Origin: Melieria omissa
Lineage: Eukaryota; Arthropoda; Insecta; Diptera; Ulidiidae
Reading direction: 5' to 3'
Length of the DNA: 64,000 nucleotides
Assembly: GCA_963971225.1 (NCBI GenBank)
Contig: OZ020269.1
Coordinates: 40,879,264-40,943,263 of the forward strand
The notes below the pieces were generated by a model that did no database searches, was not told where the DNA came from, and was given only the letters and a program-made list of their open reading frames with translations. A program made the position numbers and the translations under genes. This document shows positions 10,803-20,553 of this stretch, one piece after another; position 1 is the first letter of the stretch, and every line of letters starts with the position of its first letter.

Positions 10803-11264
10803 TTACAGTTTCGCTGCCATTTGCGCCGAAAGTTCCTGATTCGCGGTTTCCAGTTTCGTTGCCATTTGCGCCGAAAGTTCCTGATTCGCGGTTTCCAGTT
10901 TCGTTGCCATTTGCGCCGACATTTCGCGATTTTCATTTTCCATTTTGGCTGCCATTTCACGGTTGGAAGTCTCAAACATGCCTTTAAGTGCAACCATTAA
11001 CTGGCTCATGTCCATTGCTTGTGGTGGCGTAGCCGCTGCAGCCGTACTTTGCATCGACGCAGCACCAGCAGGCGATTCCTCCACCTTGGCCGACGCCTCT
11101 TGTTCCTGCGTTCCGAACTCGTGTGCAGCCCAATCAATGCCTCTTGATTCACACGCCTCTCGCAAACGCAGCTGCAACTCCACCTTACCGCCAGCAGTCG
11201 GCAAATTCCAAGCAGCCAGCTCCTTCTTCAGCTGGTCAACCTTCAGCAGCTCCAGTTTAACCAT
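10803..11264 (-). CDS. Gag N-terminus with SAP domain and coiled-coil repeats
   Basis: A 153-codon frame starts just inside the 5' LTR. Residues 5-42 form a SAP-type DNA-binding helix-extension-helix (VDQLKKELAAWNLPTAGGKV, then a basic second helix). An alanine/glutamate-rich linker follows. The C-terminal 50 residues are a tandem 15-residue repeat built on ETANQELSAQMATKL, encoded by 45-bp DNA repeats at about 10803-10935 and predicted to be coiled coil. It ends at TAA 10803-10805 but lies in the same frame as the next ORF. One nonsense change therefore splits a single ancestral Gag. The same SAP start is present in the copy at 22012. Confidence 0.82.
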   Translation of the reverse strand: MVKLELLKVDQLKKELAAWNLPTAGGKVELQLRLREACESRGIDWAAHEFGTQEQEASAKVEESPAGAASMQSTAAAATPPQAMDMSQLMVALKGMFETSNREMAAKMENENREMSAQMATKLETANQELSAQMATKLETANQELSAQMAAKL

Positions 11265-11326
11265 GTTTCCGTTTTTATAATTTTATTTTACTTTCAGTAA
11301 TACAATCCCCAATTTCTGACACCAAA

Positions 11327-11770
11327 TGTTACGAAATTCCTCAGTTCCTTATCGACGGTTCGTTTTGATTGTATTTGAAAATAAAACAACTTCAGTTATC
11401 CAGCGCACGTAGTCAAAACCAACAATCGCTTTATTTACAAATTTGCACTTGTTCTACTTTACACTACTACTATTGCATGTTTCCCCATTGCTTGCTCAAC
11501 ACAGACTCGACCCCTTGCGCTGCCACTGCTGCTTTTATACCAATTTTCTTATCGCGCCGAAGTTTCTTGCAACTTCTAATTGGAAAGCGCTCGACCATTC
11601 TCGCACAGCCCATTTATTCGAGAACCATCCTTGCCATATCGGACTATACCAAGCGAATTTATAACAGTTTTGCTGTACTTCACAGTGCGTGCCTAAAAGT
11701 ATGCTTGGAAAACATTCGTGCGGAGAAAAGCATTCCTGTACAGTGCGGCACAGAATTTCTCATCGTATCA
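11327..11770 (-). repeat. 5' LTR of the gypsy element
   Basis: 444 bp, TG...CA, with the same sequence as 8536-8979 as far as I can see, followed by the target duplication ATAT (11771-11774). It should hold the promoter for minus-strand transcription of the element (TATAAAAG box). Confidence 0.93.
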
Positions 11771-11774
11771 ATAT

Positions 11775-12250
11775 TCTATATTCTTTGATATAACATAATC
11801 GGCCACGCCTACTTTCCGCGCCTACTAAACTAACAAAACACAGCTACAGTACATGTCGGTGAATCAGTATTAATATCAAGTGATGCCGTGTTTCATTCAT
11901 GTGATATTTAAGATTGGCCACGCCCACTTGATATGCCTTTTAGCCACGCCCTATAATAACAAATCAGCCATTGTATATTTTTCACAGCAATATGGGTATC
12001 AAACGATTCAGCGTGTCATTGCCGCAAACATAGGCTATAATATAATCGGCCACGCCCACTTTCCGCACCCACTAAACTAACAAAACGAAGCTTCGGTACA
12101 TGTCGGCAAATCAGTATTAATACCAAATGATTTCGAGTTTTGTTGATGTTAACATAGGATATATAAGATTGACCACGCCCACCTAATACGCCTTCTCGCC
12201 ACGATCACTATAATAATAAATCAGCCATGATATACATATATGTCACAGCA
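11775..12250 (+). repeat. CCACGCCC repeat, two units of about 215 bp
   Basis: Two tandem copies share 'ataatcggccacgcc(c/t)actttccgc', 'cccactaaactaacaaaac', 'gtacatgtcgg', 'aatcagtattaat' and 'gccacg..cactataataa.aaatcagcca'. The stretch 'tatgggtatcaaacgattcagcgt' also occurs at about 7118-7140. It is non-coding. Confidence 0.6.
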
Positions 12251-13116
12251 AACGATTTAGCGATTCGATAGGGGGAATGAGGTGGGTTTTTGATAAGGGG
12301 GCGTAGCACCGCCCATACAACTTAAATTTTCAATATGGAATATCTTCGGAATGAGAAATCGGGCAGCATTAAAATTTGGTGCGGGGCCACCGTTTGACGT
12401 GCCGTTTCACTGGTAAAACTTTGTGAGCGTTGGACAAGGGGCGTGACACTTTTTAAGCAACTCAAATGTTTTGAATAGCTTTGGAACTACAAGTCACACA
12501 GTTAAGAGATTTGACACAAACTTACGATTTAGATGTGCCTTTCGACATGGAGAATGGGGTGGGTATCGGACGAGGGGCCTGACACTGCCCATAGAAACCA
12601 AGTTTTTAATATGAAATATCTTCGGAATTATAAGTCGGCCAGCATTGAAATTTGATATAGCATCATGTCTTAGACGTGTCGTTCAAGTGGTTAAATTGTA
12701 TGGGCGTTGGAAAAGGGGCGTGCTACTTTTTAAGCGACCTTATTCTTTTGAATAACTTTGGAAATGCCAAGCACACATCAAGATATTTGGCACATACTTA
12801 CGATTTCGATGTGCCCTTCGACAGGGAGAGTAGTGTGGGTATTGGACGAGGGGCATGGCACCGTCCATACAACCCAAGTTTTTAATGTGGAATATCTTCG
12901 GAACAATAAGTTGGAAAGCATTGAAGTTTTGTAGACCATCGTCTCATAGATGTGACTGTCACATTGGAAATGAAAGTCGCATATCAATGAAACACCATTC
13001 GACTGGAGGAATGGATTGGGCATAACATAAAAGAGGCGTGGCACCGCCCAAAGAGTGTAGTATGAAGAAACTTGATTGACTTCAAACTTGCGTGCAAAGC
13101 CGCAGGGCCCTACTAG
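12251..13116 (+). mobile_element. Helitron-like element end (3' terminus CTAG at 13116)
   Basis: This is the reverse complement of 52904-53935, with clear similarity across its length: 'gaggaatggattgggcataacataaaagaggcgtggcaccgccc' has its counterpart at 52980-53040. It ends CTTGCGTGCAAAGCCGCAGG, then GCCCTACTAG, and is followed by T. A short stem (CTTGCG paired with CGCAGG) sits about ten bases before CTAG. This fits the Helitron 3' end (hairpin, then CTRR, insertion between A and T). No Rep/helicase gene is seen, and the class is an inference. Confidence 0.5.
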
Positions 13117-13129
13117 TTAAAAATATATA

Positions 13130-13440
13130 CAAAAATTGTCAGAATTTTGCTTAAAATTAACTTTAACAAAAATTTATTTCATCAAAAGTGAGACAATTTG
13201 ACTCTTTTGCATTGAGCTGCAGCGATCAAATAGCATCAAACTTCTGACATGAAGGGAGACCTAACTGTATTTTTGCAACAGTTAACAACAACAAAATATA
13301 CTGAGCTTTTGCTGATTGGTAGATTTATGCATTGTGCACAGTATTAACACATAAACCCGAAAATTACAAATTTTAAGTTGTGTCACGTTTGTAGTGCATG
13401 TGCGATGTATTTACATATATACATATGTAAATTTAGCTTA
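13130..13440 (+). repeat. Dispersed repeat, copy 2 of 3
   Basis: It matches 63290-63530 over most of its length: 'atttcatcaaaagtg', 'gagc(t/a)gcagcgatcaaatagcatc', 'acaacaacaaaatatactgagcttttg', 'attaacaca(t)aaa' and 'tttt(a/g)agttgtgtcac'. No coding potential was seen. Confidence 0.55.
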
Positions 13441-13719
13441 TATGAGATAAGACTGAAACCTTTTAACTAAAAAAAACAACAATCAGCCCTATTGTGTCTA
13501 GAGTGTCGTGAGTTTTTTTCGACTGTCGTTTTGTTAGTCGTATCGATTTTTTCGACTGTCGTTTTTTGAGTCGTGTCGTTTTTATTTTGGTATTCCCGAA
13601 CATTTTCGACACGACAGCTTTTGTACAAGATTGAATGAGCATAAAATGTGATAGATTCTTCTTGTTGAGCTGTCAACAGAGTGATCTTTCAACTGTATGA
13701 GTACGTCCTTGATGAGTTG

Positions 13720-14470
13720 GAGCCAAATTAAAAAGCCGCGAACTATCATCCGCGATATTTGCGGCAATAAAATTGGCAACAACATTACGTGTTTTGAGCA
13801 GAAGGCGGCTATCAGCTTGGGGCCGAAAACGTCTTAAAGTTAGGCCTATCGCAGGCAACTGTTACGAAGTGCTTAACAGAAGTGGTCACAGCTTTACAAA
13901 GCATTTTATGCCTCAAGTGAATACAGTTTGAGATGATTGACCAGGATAAAAGTGAAGCAACGCAATTCTTTTACTAATAATAATAATTGTTTGCACGATA
14001 GCCCGCTTACGCGAGACTAAGGCCTAGCTTCGTGCAACCACCCGTGTTGTGCGTGTGAATTTTGTACGCGGGTGGAAGGGACCTACAGTTTTTATGCCGG
14101 TTCCGAACGGCAGGTTGGGAGCTTTTTCATAGGCAATTTTTACTCTCAGAGGTTTGCCATTTCCAACTGAGAGGACAGCCACCGAACGAGAAACGAGTTT
14201 CCTGTTATTTTTTTTTAGGTGTTACTACATGCAGAATTCGAACTTGCGTCACTCTGCATGCGACTCGCTGGACCGCGCACTAACCAACTGAGCCACGGCG
14301 GCTGTCAATTCTTTTACACAAAAACTAATTTTCCTGGTGTTATAGGTGTGCCGATGGCACTCCCATTGCGATTCTGTCACCAAGCACAGACCCCATCTGT
14401 TTTATAACCGGAAAGGGTTATATAGTCTGAACGCAATGGTGTAAGTATACTAAATAAAATAGATGTGTAG
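13720..14470 (+). pseudogene. HARBI1-like transposase (DDE_Tnp_4) pseudogene split by a SINE
   Basis: Fragments in shifting plus-strand frames match the HARBI1/Harbinger nuclease family. Before the SINE: an FAAIKLATTLRVLS-like segment, then QLGVGKDFKVGLSQATVSKC, then CPKWIQFEMIDQDKSE-like sequence. After the SINE (from 14306) the text resumes with QFFYTKTNFPGVIGV, followed in another frame by an IDGTHI-like DG(T) stretch that should hold the first catalytic Asp, and an NRKGY-like segment. Frames change several times and a stop ends each piece, so no functional enzyme is possible. The 12-bp SINE target duplication is itself the QFFY codon region, which shows the SINE hit the coding sequence. 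The rest of the gene was not recognised. Confidence 0.65.
13975..14305 (-). mobile_element. tRNA-derived SINE, full length, 12-bp target duplication
   Basis: It is flanked by CAATTCTTTTAC at 13963-13974 and 14306-14317. The minus-strand head (14305 to about 14220) is tRNA-like: A box TGGCTCAGTTGGTTAGTGC, B box AAGTTCGAATTC. The body then runs to a (TTA/ATT)n tail at 13975-13990. The 3' half is shared with the copy at 17899-18061. This is a SINE insertion inside a HARBI1 pseudogene. Pol III transcription from the tRNA-like head is expected from the family, not shown. Confidence 0.88.
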
Positions 14471-14984
14471 ACTATGTAATAAAACAGAACAAACAGTATG
14501 CCTTTTATTCTGTGGTAATGCCCTAACTAGATTTGTTACTTTTAACTAATAGTTTTAATAGCATTGAGTAATGATAGAACAAATATAAATTAATTTCTTA
14601 AAAACAAGTACACCAATACCTCGCTTTGCGTCGTTTCGTTTTGCGTTTTTCCGAAGTTGCGTCGTTACTGAATTAGTACTAATTTTCACTGTGCGTCTTA
14701 GATTTTCGAAGTTGCGTTGTTTTGGGTTCGAATCTTTAATTTTTTTTTTGAAGTTATCTTTTTTTCTAAAAGATTGCACGACTTTTGTTTCTAATTGCGC
14801 CATGCCATCAAATTTCGGGGATTCCCTTTCTAACTTTTGTGAAAGAAAGCCGACTTACGACAATAGCCACTATGGACTCATCAGACAGTGATTAATTTTT
14901 ATTTTGTTCTTATAAATTAATTGAATATTTTATTTTGTTTTAATTGAATTTGTATTGTTTTTGTATGTATGTAATAAAATTGTA

Positions 14985-15580
14985 TAGGGTGTTTTTTTTA
15001 GAGGTATAGAACTTCGAATTGAAATAAAACACAAGAAAATCGTTTTAATGTCCATCAATTTGGCTTTATTGGAAGGATAATTTTATGCCATTAATGTTTA
15101 AATATGATTTCGGGCATGTGGCCGCCGCGGCTGGCTCCAATAAAGCCAATTCTACAGGTCCAATTTTCAACCAGCTCCAATTGCTGTGCACGGTGGCGAA
15201 TCGATTCATTCGGGTCCTCTTCAACATTTTGCTCTACAGCGGCAATTGTTTCTTCGGTGCGCACTGTTCGACGTCTCTGCGGATGCGTATTATCACATAG
15301 AGTAAACGTAGTGCGAAAACGACCCATGGTTAACCGAATTAATTGCTCTGATGGACGATGTCGACCATAAAATGGACGGAGCTTGCGGTAAACTTCGCGA
15401 ACTGAACCATTATTTTCGAAATAAATTTGCACGATTTGCAAGCGTTGTTCTTTTGTCAACCTGTTCATGATGAAATGGCAAACCAAACTGAACATAAATG
15501 ACATTAGAGTTGCCAGATTTGACCATAAAATGCCAGTTTTATCTCTATTCGAAAAACAAACCTCTAAAAAAAACACCCTA
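14985..15580 (-). mobile_element. Deleted Tc1/mariner-type element, 596 bp (copy 1)
   Basis: Inverted termini TAGGGTGTTTTTTTTAGAGG are flanked by TA. A second copy at 61090-61684 is nearly identical, with only a few base differences noticed. The element encodes only the start and end of a transposase, so it moves in trans. Confidence 0.85.
15091..15468 (-). pseudogene. Mariner-type transposase, N-terminal helix-turn-helix fused to C-terminal tail
   Basis: A 125-residue frame starts at MNRLTKEQRLQIVQIYFENN. It carries the N-terminal helix-turn-helix common in insect Tc1/mariner-like transposases (GSVREVYRKLRPFYGRHRPS, then SEQLIRLTMGRF), followed by RTEETIAAVEQNVEEDPNES and IRHRAQQL. It then jumps to the family's last residues (NWTCRIGFIGASRGGHMPEI). 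The catalytic domain is deleted in frame. The ATG at 15468 fits the family start; the frame extends upstream without family sequence. A truncated DNA-binding protein could still be made, and whether it represses transposition is speculation. Confidence 0.75.
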
Positions 15581-16090
15581 TATATCATTTGTGTTTTTTA
15601 AATGTTTACTTTCTTCAATTTTCTTTTTAAAAAGTAGTATTTTCATAACCCTGGAACCTATCTTCGATCTTTACATGGTTTGCTATAGAAAATCATAATT
15701 CACTTTGCGTCGTCTCAATTTGCGTCGTGTTTTTTTGGAACGTAACCACGACGCAAAGTGTGGTATGGGTGTACTTAAATACTGACCATTTTGCAAAAAA
15801 ATCTCACAATCTTTCGCTTTCGACTGCCTGTCGTGAACAAAAATGCCTACGACTCAAATCAACGAATTTTCCTGTCGTATGTCGTTTTGAAACGACAACG
15901 GGAATCTCAAATCGTAATAGATTTAGTCGAAATTTGTGTCGAAACGACAACGAGAATGCGACTTGTCGAAATTTTCGACGAACGACTGTCGTTTCGACAA
16001 CGGGAATAGGGCTGAATATAAATTGATTTACAAGTAATTGCGACTAAGATAAAATAAAAAGGGTAATTAATTAGAACCAGTAAAACTTAC

Positions 16091-16212
16091 CGGATGAACA
16101 TCAATGAAAAATTTATGATTTTCTTCGTCAGGTGGTGAAATTCCTACTACTGCGGTTCGTAGACTCTCATCTCCCAAATAAAAATGTGGAAAACTCAACA
16201 TAATTGGTGAAT
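16091..16212 (-). CDS. CD36/scavenger-receptor class B gene, downstream exon
   Basis: A 122-nt exon. The acceptor reads TTATTTAG at 16213-16220 and the donor GTAAG follows at 16090. It completes a split Asp codon from the preceding exon and encodes SPIMLSFPHFYLGDESLRTA, then VVGISPPDEENHKFFIDVHP. This matches the CD36-family segment after the last ectodomain cysteine: the strictly family-like SFPHFYLGD, then a PPDEENH loop. The intron separating it from the 16274-16652 exon is only 61 bp. The rest of the ectodomain, the second membrane helix and the tail are not seen downstream (lower coordinates), so another long intron probably follows. Confidence 0.88.
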
Positions 16213-16273
16213 CTAAATAAAGTGGTAATCTTGCTTATACGATAATAAAATTGAATCAAAAGATTAAGTTTAC

Positions 16274-16652
16274 CATATTGACATAGAGACACATTAAATA
16301 ATCCATTTGGTGAACATGATGGTTGTCCAGCTGGGCAAAAACATACATTATCTGGATTACTCTCTATATCAGAAAACACAGTCTTTGGTGGAGTGAAACG
16401 ATAGCCATTAACATTTCCTTTGGTTTCAACTTCCTTTTCATACACTAAAGGCAGAAGTCTGCATAAATCCTTGTCATATATATAAAGAACGCGATTGTGG
16501 TCGATATGAGGGGGGAAAATAGACCCGTCTGTGCCATTAAGTCGATTGCATTCATCACTTAGCCAATGCGGCAAATGTGATTTCCCATTGAATTTATCGA
16601 TTATTCCATATTGGGTGATGTCGTCCACACCAGTAAAAATTGTTATTCGATC
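16274..16652 (-). CDS. CD36/scavenger-receptor class B gene, central ectodomain exon
   Basis: A 379-nt exon, acceptor TTTCGCAG just upstream (16653-16660) and donor GTAAAC after 16274. It encodes DRITIFTGVDDITQYGIIDK, then NGKSHLPHW, an N-glycosylation-type NGT, PPHIDHNRVLYIYDKDLC, and PDNVCFCPAGQPSC ending SLCQYG. The six cysteines that form the three CD36-family disulfides are all present: DEC, DLC, NVC, FC, PSC, SLC. The protein should be a two-pass membrane receptor or transporter for lipid ligands (family knowledge). The phase joins cleanly to the exon at 60411-60603. The Drosophila orthologue cannot be named from sequence alone. Confidence 0.92.
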
Positions 16653-16689
16653 CTGCGAAATATACAATTATAATTATAAATATTTAAAT

Positions 16690-17880
16690 TTAAAGCATAA
16701 TTTCAAAAAGTGCTAAAGGAAGTTTACAAAACATAATAGAGGCGAAGTCAAATCTTCGCCAGAGGGTTTTTTCTATGTTGATGTTTTAATGGACTGGAAG
16801 GTCAGTAGTGATCTGTCAAACATTACTATTAACTTTATTATACTATTTAGTCAAAATTACATTTCACATGTTTTCAGCGTACCAGTTGCAAATTTTGTAC
16901 ATTACCCGAACTTGACTTCTTTTGAAATAACTGTGAACAAATAATGTTTATTATATATCGCGATTATTCGTATGTGCTATATTTAAAAAAACACTCAGTT
17001 ATTGATTTTAATTTAACACAAAATCGCAAAGTGTGTAGCGCAGTTGTACGTGTCGCACAACCGGTTGTATGAACACTAAAATATTTTTATATTTCGGTCG
17101 TGTTGTGTGAGCGTTCGCAACGTTTATGGGTATGTTGTACAATTTCGTGCAATTTTCTGATTTCATTCGTGTTTCAGCTTTTGTGTGTGGCGAACGAACT
17201 GGGACGAGCGCAACGAAAACTGGAGCGATTTTATCGAAGCTTATCGAAATTTTCCGGAATTATGGAACAGCAAATGTGGAAAATACAAAAATAAAAGTTA
17301 AATGTGTTTTCTCCATCCGCAAATACTTTTTGTAATCTGTGGTTTCTGTATTTTGTAATGTTTTCAAAAGTTCCATATTTGAAAATTCGTTTTTATATTT
17401 CACCAATCTTTTCGAACACTTTCTTTTTTCCTTAATTTTCCAATGCTTTCTTCCTCTTCTATAATTTCATTGATGATCAGAAGTTGAATTATTTTGTTTG
17501 TCAGTTCGTCTGCACTCAACAAAATTTATGAGAAAAATGAAGTTGGGCGAACGAGTTGTGTCGTAAATCGAAACTTGTGTGTCCTAACGACCAACCTATC
17601 GCACAACCAGATTGTAACGTGTATGGGCCGCTTTAGGCCTTAAAAAAACGGTCAGTCGGACACATGACACATTGACCTACAGCATTGCTTACTTAAAGCA
17701 TGTTGGTGCAAGATTATTTTTGTTTTGAAGGCAAGTAGTTTACGAGAAACAGCGCTATTCCACATTACCCGATTATACCACAAAGCCTGAAGCCACCCTA
17801 ACAATAAGAAACAACTCACTTCCATACGAAAATATACGCAAAAGGTGATATTGGCATCTGTTGAGAGCGTTTAAGCGAAA
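16690..17880. other. Intronic DNA, no gene recognised
   Basis: AT-rich. A perfect 7-bp hairpin (GGCGAAG, CTTCGCC) lies at 16741-16760. 'cgcacaacc.g.ttgta' occurs near 17054 and again near 17600 in direct orientation. No domain, terminal repeat or RNA gene was identified. Confidence 0.4.
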
Positions 17881-17898
17881 GCAATAGGTAATGTAAAA

Positions 17899-18061
17899 AT
17901 TGCCTATGAAAAAGCTCCCAACCTGCCGTTCGGAACCGGCATAAACCGCGGGTCCCTTCCACCCGCGTACAAAATTCACACGCACAACACGGGTGGTTGC
18001 GGGAAGCTAGGCCTTAGTCTCGCGTAAGCGGGCTGTCGTGCCAATCAATTAATTAATTATT
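17899..18061 (+). mobile_element. SINE, 5'-truncated copy, 16-bp target duplication
   Basis: It is flanked by AATAGGTAATGTAAAA at 17883-17898 and 18062-18077. The body matches the 3' half of the SINE at 13975-14305 in reverse complement (GCCGTTCGGAACCGGC, GGGTCCCTTCCACCCGCGTA, CACAACACGGGTGGTTG, AAGCTAGGCCTTAGTCTCG), ending in an ATTAATTA tail. The tRNA-like head is absent, as expected for a truncated target-primed copy. Confidence 0.88.
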
Positions 18062-18244
18062 AATAGGTAATGTAAAACTAAAATCAGTTTATGCTGACAT
18101 TATCCTTTTGCCTGAGTTTAATTATATTTTTTGTCTGTTGGCAAAATTGTTAAGAATGGAGTTTTAGTAAAGTTCACGAGAAAGAGAGCTTTTGTAACTA
18201 CCGAGCGACTAGACGATTTTTTCATTTGAATGCAAGGGATTTGA

Positions 18245-19090
18245 GTGCAATCACAGAATAAACAGTATACAGAAGGCGCATCTGAAATAATTTTGCGATT
18301 TCATTTCAGACGCGGGCGGGAAGCAACAAAGGTGAGGAAAATGTAAAGGGAACCGAGAGAGTAAGCGCGAATTGATGTATTGTATACGCATAGATTCGAT
18401 GGTTTTGGGCTTTATTCTCATTTCGACAACAACACGCAATGTTGTTGCTTTCCGCAGCAAGCTAGCTTGGCTTTACTCGTGCACATTGAAATGGTGGTTG
18501 ATTTGGCAAAGCAATCGTCAAGGCAAATTCAATAGGTAGTTGCAGCATTCTTTGATAATTAGCACAACATTGTAGCAATAGTTTTCCAATTATTATCACT
18601 TTCTTAATGCGCCTTGGTTGTTTCAATATTTAACACATATATTTCATTTTAGCCATTTGTACTTTTTACAACTTCTATTTTACAAGGAGACCAAAAAAAC
18701 TTATGAAATCCATTGAATTTTGGTTTTTCCCGTAGTGCTACCACCTTATGTGCCTTGGCGATCGCTCAATCAATTTTTCTATGAAACTGCCTGTCCACTT
18801 CTTGTTCTTGTTTGTCAAAAAGCAAGCGGAGAGCGAGCACGAGCGACCACCAACATGCAAGCGGCACATCGCTTTGTTGCCCAACAACAACAACCACAGT
18901 GTGTGGTGCGTGGTCGCAGCTTCTCAGCTTACGCTCTCGCGCTCTGTGTGTTTTCGTCCCTTTTACTGCTTCCCCCGCATCTACAAACGGGTCCTACCGC
19001 TGGAACCCGCAAAGAAAATTTTCTTTACACCAGATGCGCATTCTGTATATTGTTTGTTCTGTGGTGCAATGTCAAGTAAGCAAATAGCTC
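18245..19090. repeat. Two facing copies of a dispersed repeat
   Basis: At 18253 the reverse complement of 'gatgcgcattctgtatactgttt' marks one end, and at 19033 'gatgcgcattctgtatattgttt' marks the other. The same end motif (gatgcgtattctttatatt) sits at 8519 beside the first gypsy element. The inner phrase 'cacattgaaatggtggttg' (18486) also occurs near 29680 (reverse) and 47713. Open frames at 18720-19167 on the plus strand overlap in three frames and show no domain. Confidence 0.45.
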
Positions 19091-19209
19091 GACGCTTGAC
19101 TTTTCAATTGCCAAATGACTTCTCTTGCGTAGCATGTGAGCTATGCAAAATATTTTTTATATTGTAACGATAAGGAACTCTGCTGCTGTGCTATGCATGA
19201 ATGGTTTAA

Positions 19210-20486
19210 CCCGGCATTGGCGTGGTGGGGTATACCATACCCCAGAGGTTGTATTTTTGTAAATAATACGGATATCAGTTTTATGTGGGCACTATCGCTT
19301 CTAGTAGCTGTTTATAACAGTCCCATACACATTTTCTATCTTAACCCTGCTGTCATAACGTTATTTTTTACCCCTGAAATCATAACGATACGTCTGGGAG
19401 ACGTATAAAGATTTACGATCTTAAACCGATATTTAAAGCTACGATATCCGGAAATATTTCACTTACATCAGAAATATGTATATTTTTCTGTAAAATAAAA
19501 GTCATAGTTGCTAATTATATAGCTGAGATAACTGACAATTTGAATTTGCTGTGAGAACAATTGTGGAAGAGAGCGCAAAACGTAAAAAGAGCATACGTCT
19601 CGCAGACGTACGTTATGCCAGTAGGGTTAAAACAACTGGAGTGTGACCAGATTTCAGTCACACCCCGCTAAAGTTCATTAGGGTATGACATACCCCACCA
19701 CACCAATAACGTAACTTTTTGTGTAAATGATTTTGAATTCAAATTGATATTTTTTATGGTCTAGTAGTCATCGATTTATTCAAAAACTCACCGTACAGAA
19801 ACATAAGAGGCAAATTCGAACTGTTCAACTGCTACGTGCAAGAAAAGCTCCCAGTTCAGTATTCGCATTTCGTCACCGTAGAAAACAAATGTCGTACATT
19901 CCATTGACTTTAATAGCACATACGACAATCGTTTTCATCGTATCATATGTTCCAAAAAATATCATTATTTTTCTACATCATCGTGATTCTGTACATCCTT
20001 GAGATAATGGGAAGCTGTACCAAAACGTCGTCTGTTCAGCAAACGATGTTCGGTTAGTCTGAGAGCAAAAACCTTATACATCTTGCAAAAAAATTCGCTT
20101 ATTTTGAGACCCTGTATTTCGCTACTCTTTCACCGTAGCTACCAAAAAGTTGATGTCACATAACTACATGTATTACGTTTATAAAACAGTCTGTGGTTTT
20201 TGGAAAATTATATAATGTAATTTTTTAAACCCCATTTTATGAAGTCAACTTATAAATATCAGTATTTTTCGTTTATTTTTCTTATATTTGTTATTTTCTT
20301 TTACAAATTGCTTGCACATACAATTTTTTTTGCATTTCCTTACGTAAAATTAAATGAAGAATAATATATAATTGCTATCTTTTATATTTGTGTTGTTTCG
20401 TGAGGTTGGTGCTATATAAAGTTTTGGGTATGTCATACCTCACCACACCAATAACGTATTTTTTTTTTCACCACACAAACGCCGGG
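19210..20486. mobile_element. TTAA-flanked (piggyBac-type) element in the gypsy LTR, 1.28 kb
   Basis: TTAA at 19206-19209 and 20487-20490 flank the inverted termini CCCGGC...GCCGGG. Subterminal copies of 'ggtgtggtggGGTATG.CATACC' motifs occur at 19221-19250, 19679-19712 and 20426-20458. Removal rejoins LTR sequence homologous to the 3' LTR. It carries its own nested TTAA element. No transposase is present. Confidence 0.8.
19345..19626. mobile_element. Small TTAA MITE nested in a TTAA element, 282 bp
   Basis: TTAA at 19341-19344 and 19627-19630. The termini CCCTGCTGTCATAACGT and (reverse complement) CCCTACTGGCATAACGT are inverted. Inside each end lies a palindrome, TACGTCTGGGAGACGTA on the left and TACGTCTCGCAGACGTA on the right. 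Confidence 0.78.
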
Positions 20487-20553
20487 TTAACGGGCAAACT
20501 TTTAGGCAAAGTGTGAGTACGGCCGGCTTGCTATAATTCCGCGATGGTAATAG

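Larger units (their letters stand above)
8536..11770 (-). mobile_element. Ty3/gypsy LTR retrotransposon lacking most of pol, very young
   Basis: Two 444-bp LTRs (8536-8979 and 11327-11770) are in direct orientation, start TG, end CA and are flanked by ATAT (8532-8535 and 11771-11774). I see no difference between them by eye, so insertion is recent. Coding runs on the minus strand. Next to the 5' LTR (the right-hand one) the internal strand reads TTTGGTGTCAGAAATTGGGG, the likely primer-binding region. The ORF keeps Gag, the zinc-binding N-terminus of integrase and the GPY/F C-terminus. Protease, reverse transcriptase, RNase H and the integrase core are absent. The related copy at 19163-23988 has the same architecture. 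The element should depend on proteins supplied in trans. Confidence 0.93.
14606..15776. mobile_element. TIR element with TTTGCGTCGT-rich ends
   Basis: The left end AAGTACACCAATACC, then CTTTGCGTCGT, is mirrored on the right by ACGACGCAAAG, then GGTATGGGTGTACTT (15741-15776). Both subterminal regions are rich in TTGCGTCGT motifs. No target duplication could be settled. Its centre is occupied by the mariner derivative at 14985-15580. The superfamily is unknown. Confidence 0.55.
13486..16011 (+). mobile_element. Harbinger (HARBI1-type) element with nested insertions
   Basis: The ends are inverted (CAGCCCTATT at 13486, AATAGGGCTG ending near 16011) and flanked by AAT on both sides. The termini carry many TCGACTGTCG/CGACAGTCG motifs, pointing inward from both sides. 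Inside is a decayed HARBI1-type nuclease gene broken by a SINE, then a TIR element (14606-15776) that itself holds a mariner derivative (14985-15580). AAT is not the usual TWA target, so the boundary is less certain than the coding remnant. Confidence 0.6.

Noticed and set aside
9397..11280. Plus-strand open frames opposite the gypsy Gag
   Set aside because: They mirror the codon-biased minus-strand Gag and have no independent motif.
14221..14305. A genuine tRNA gene on the minus strand
   Set aside because: The A and B boxes are good, but the sequence continues into a SINE body with a tail and target duplications, and the acceptor stem does not pair properly.
18720..19167. Three overlapping plus-strand open frames
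   Set aside because: All three frames are open over the same GC-richer repeat, so openness reflects composition, and no domain was seen.
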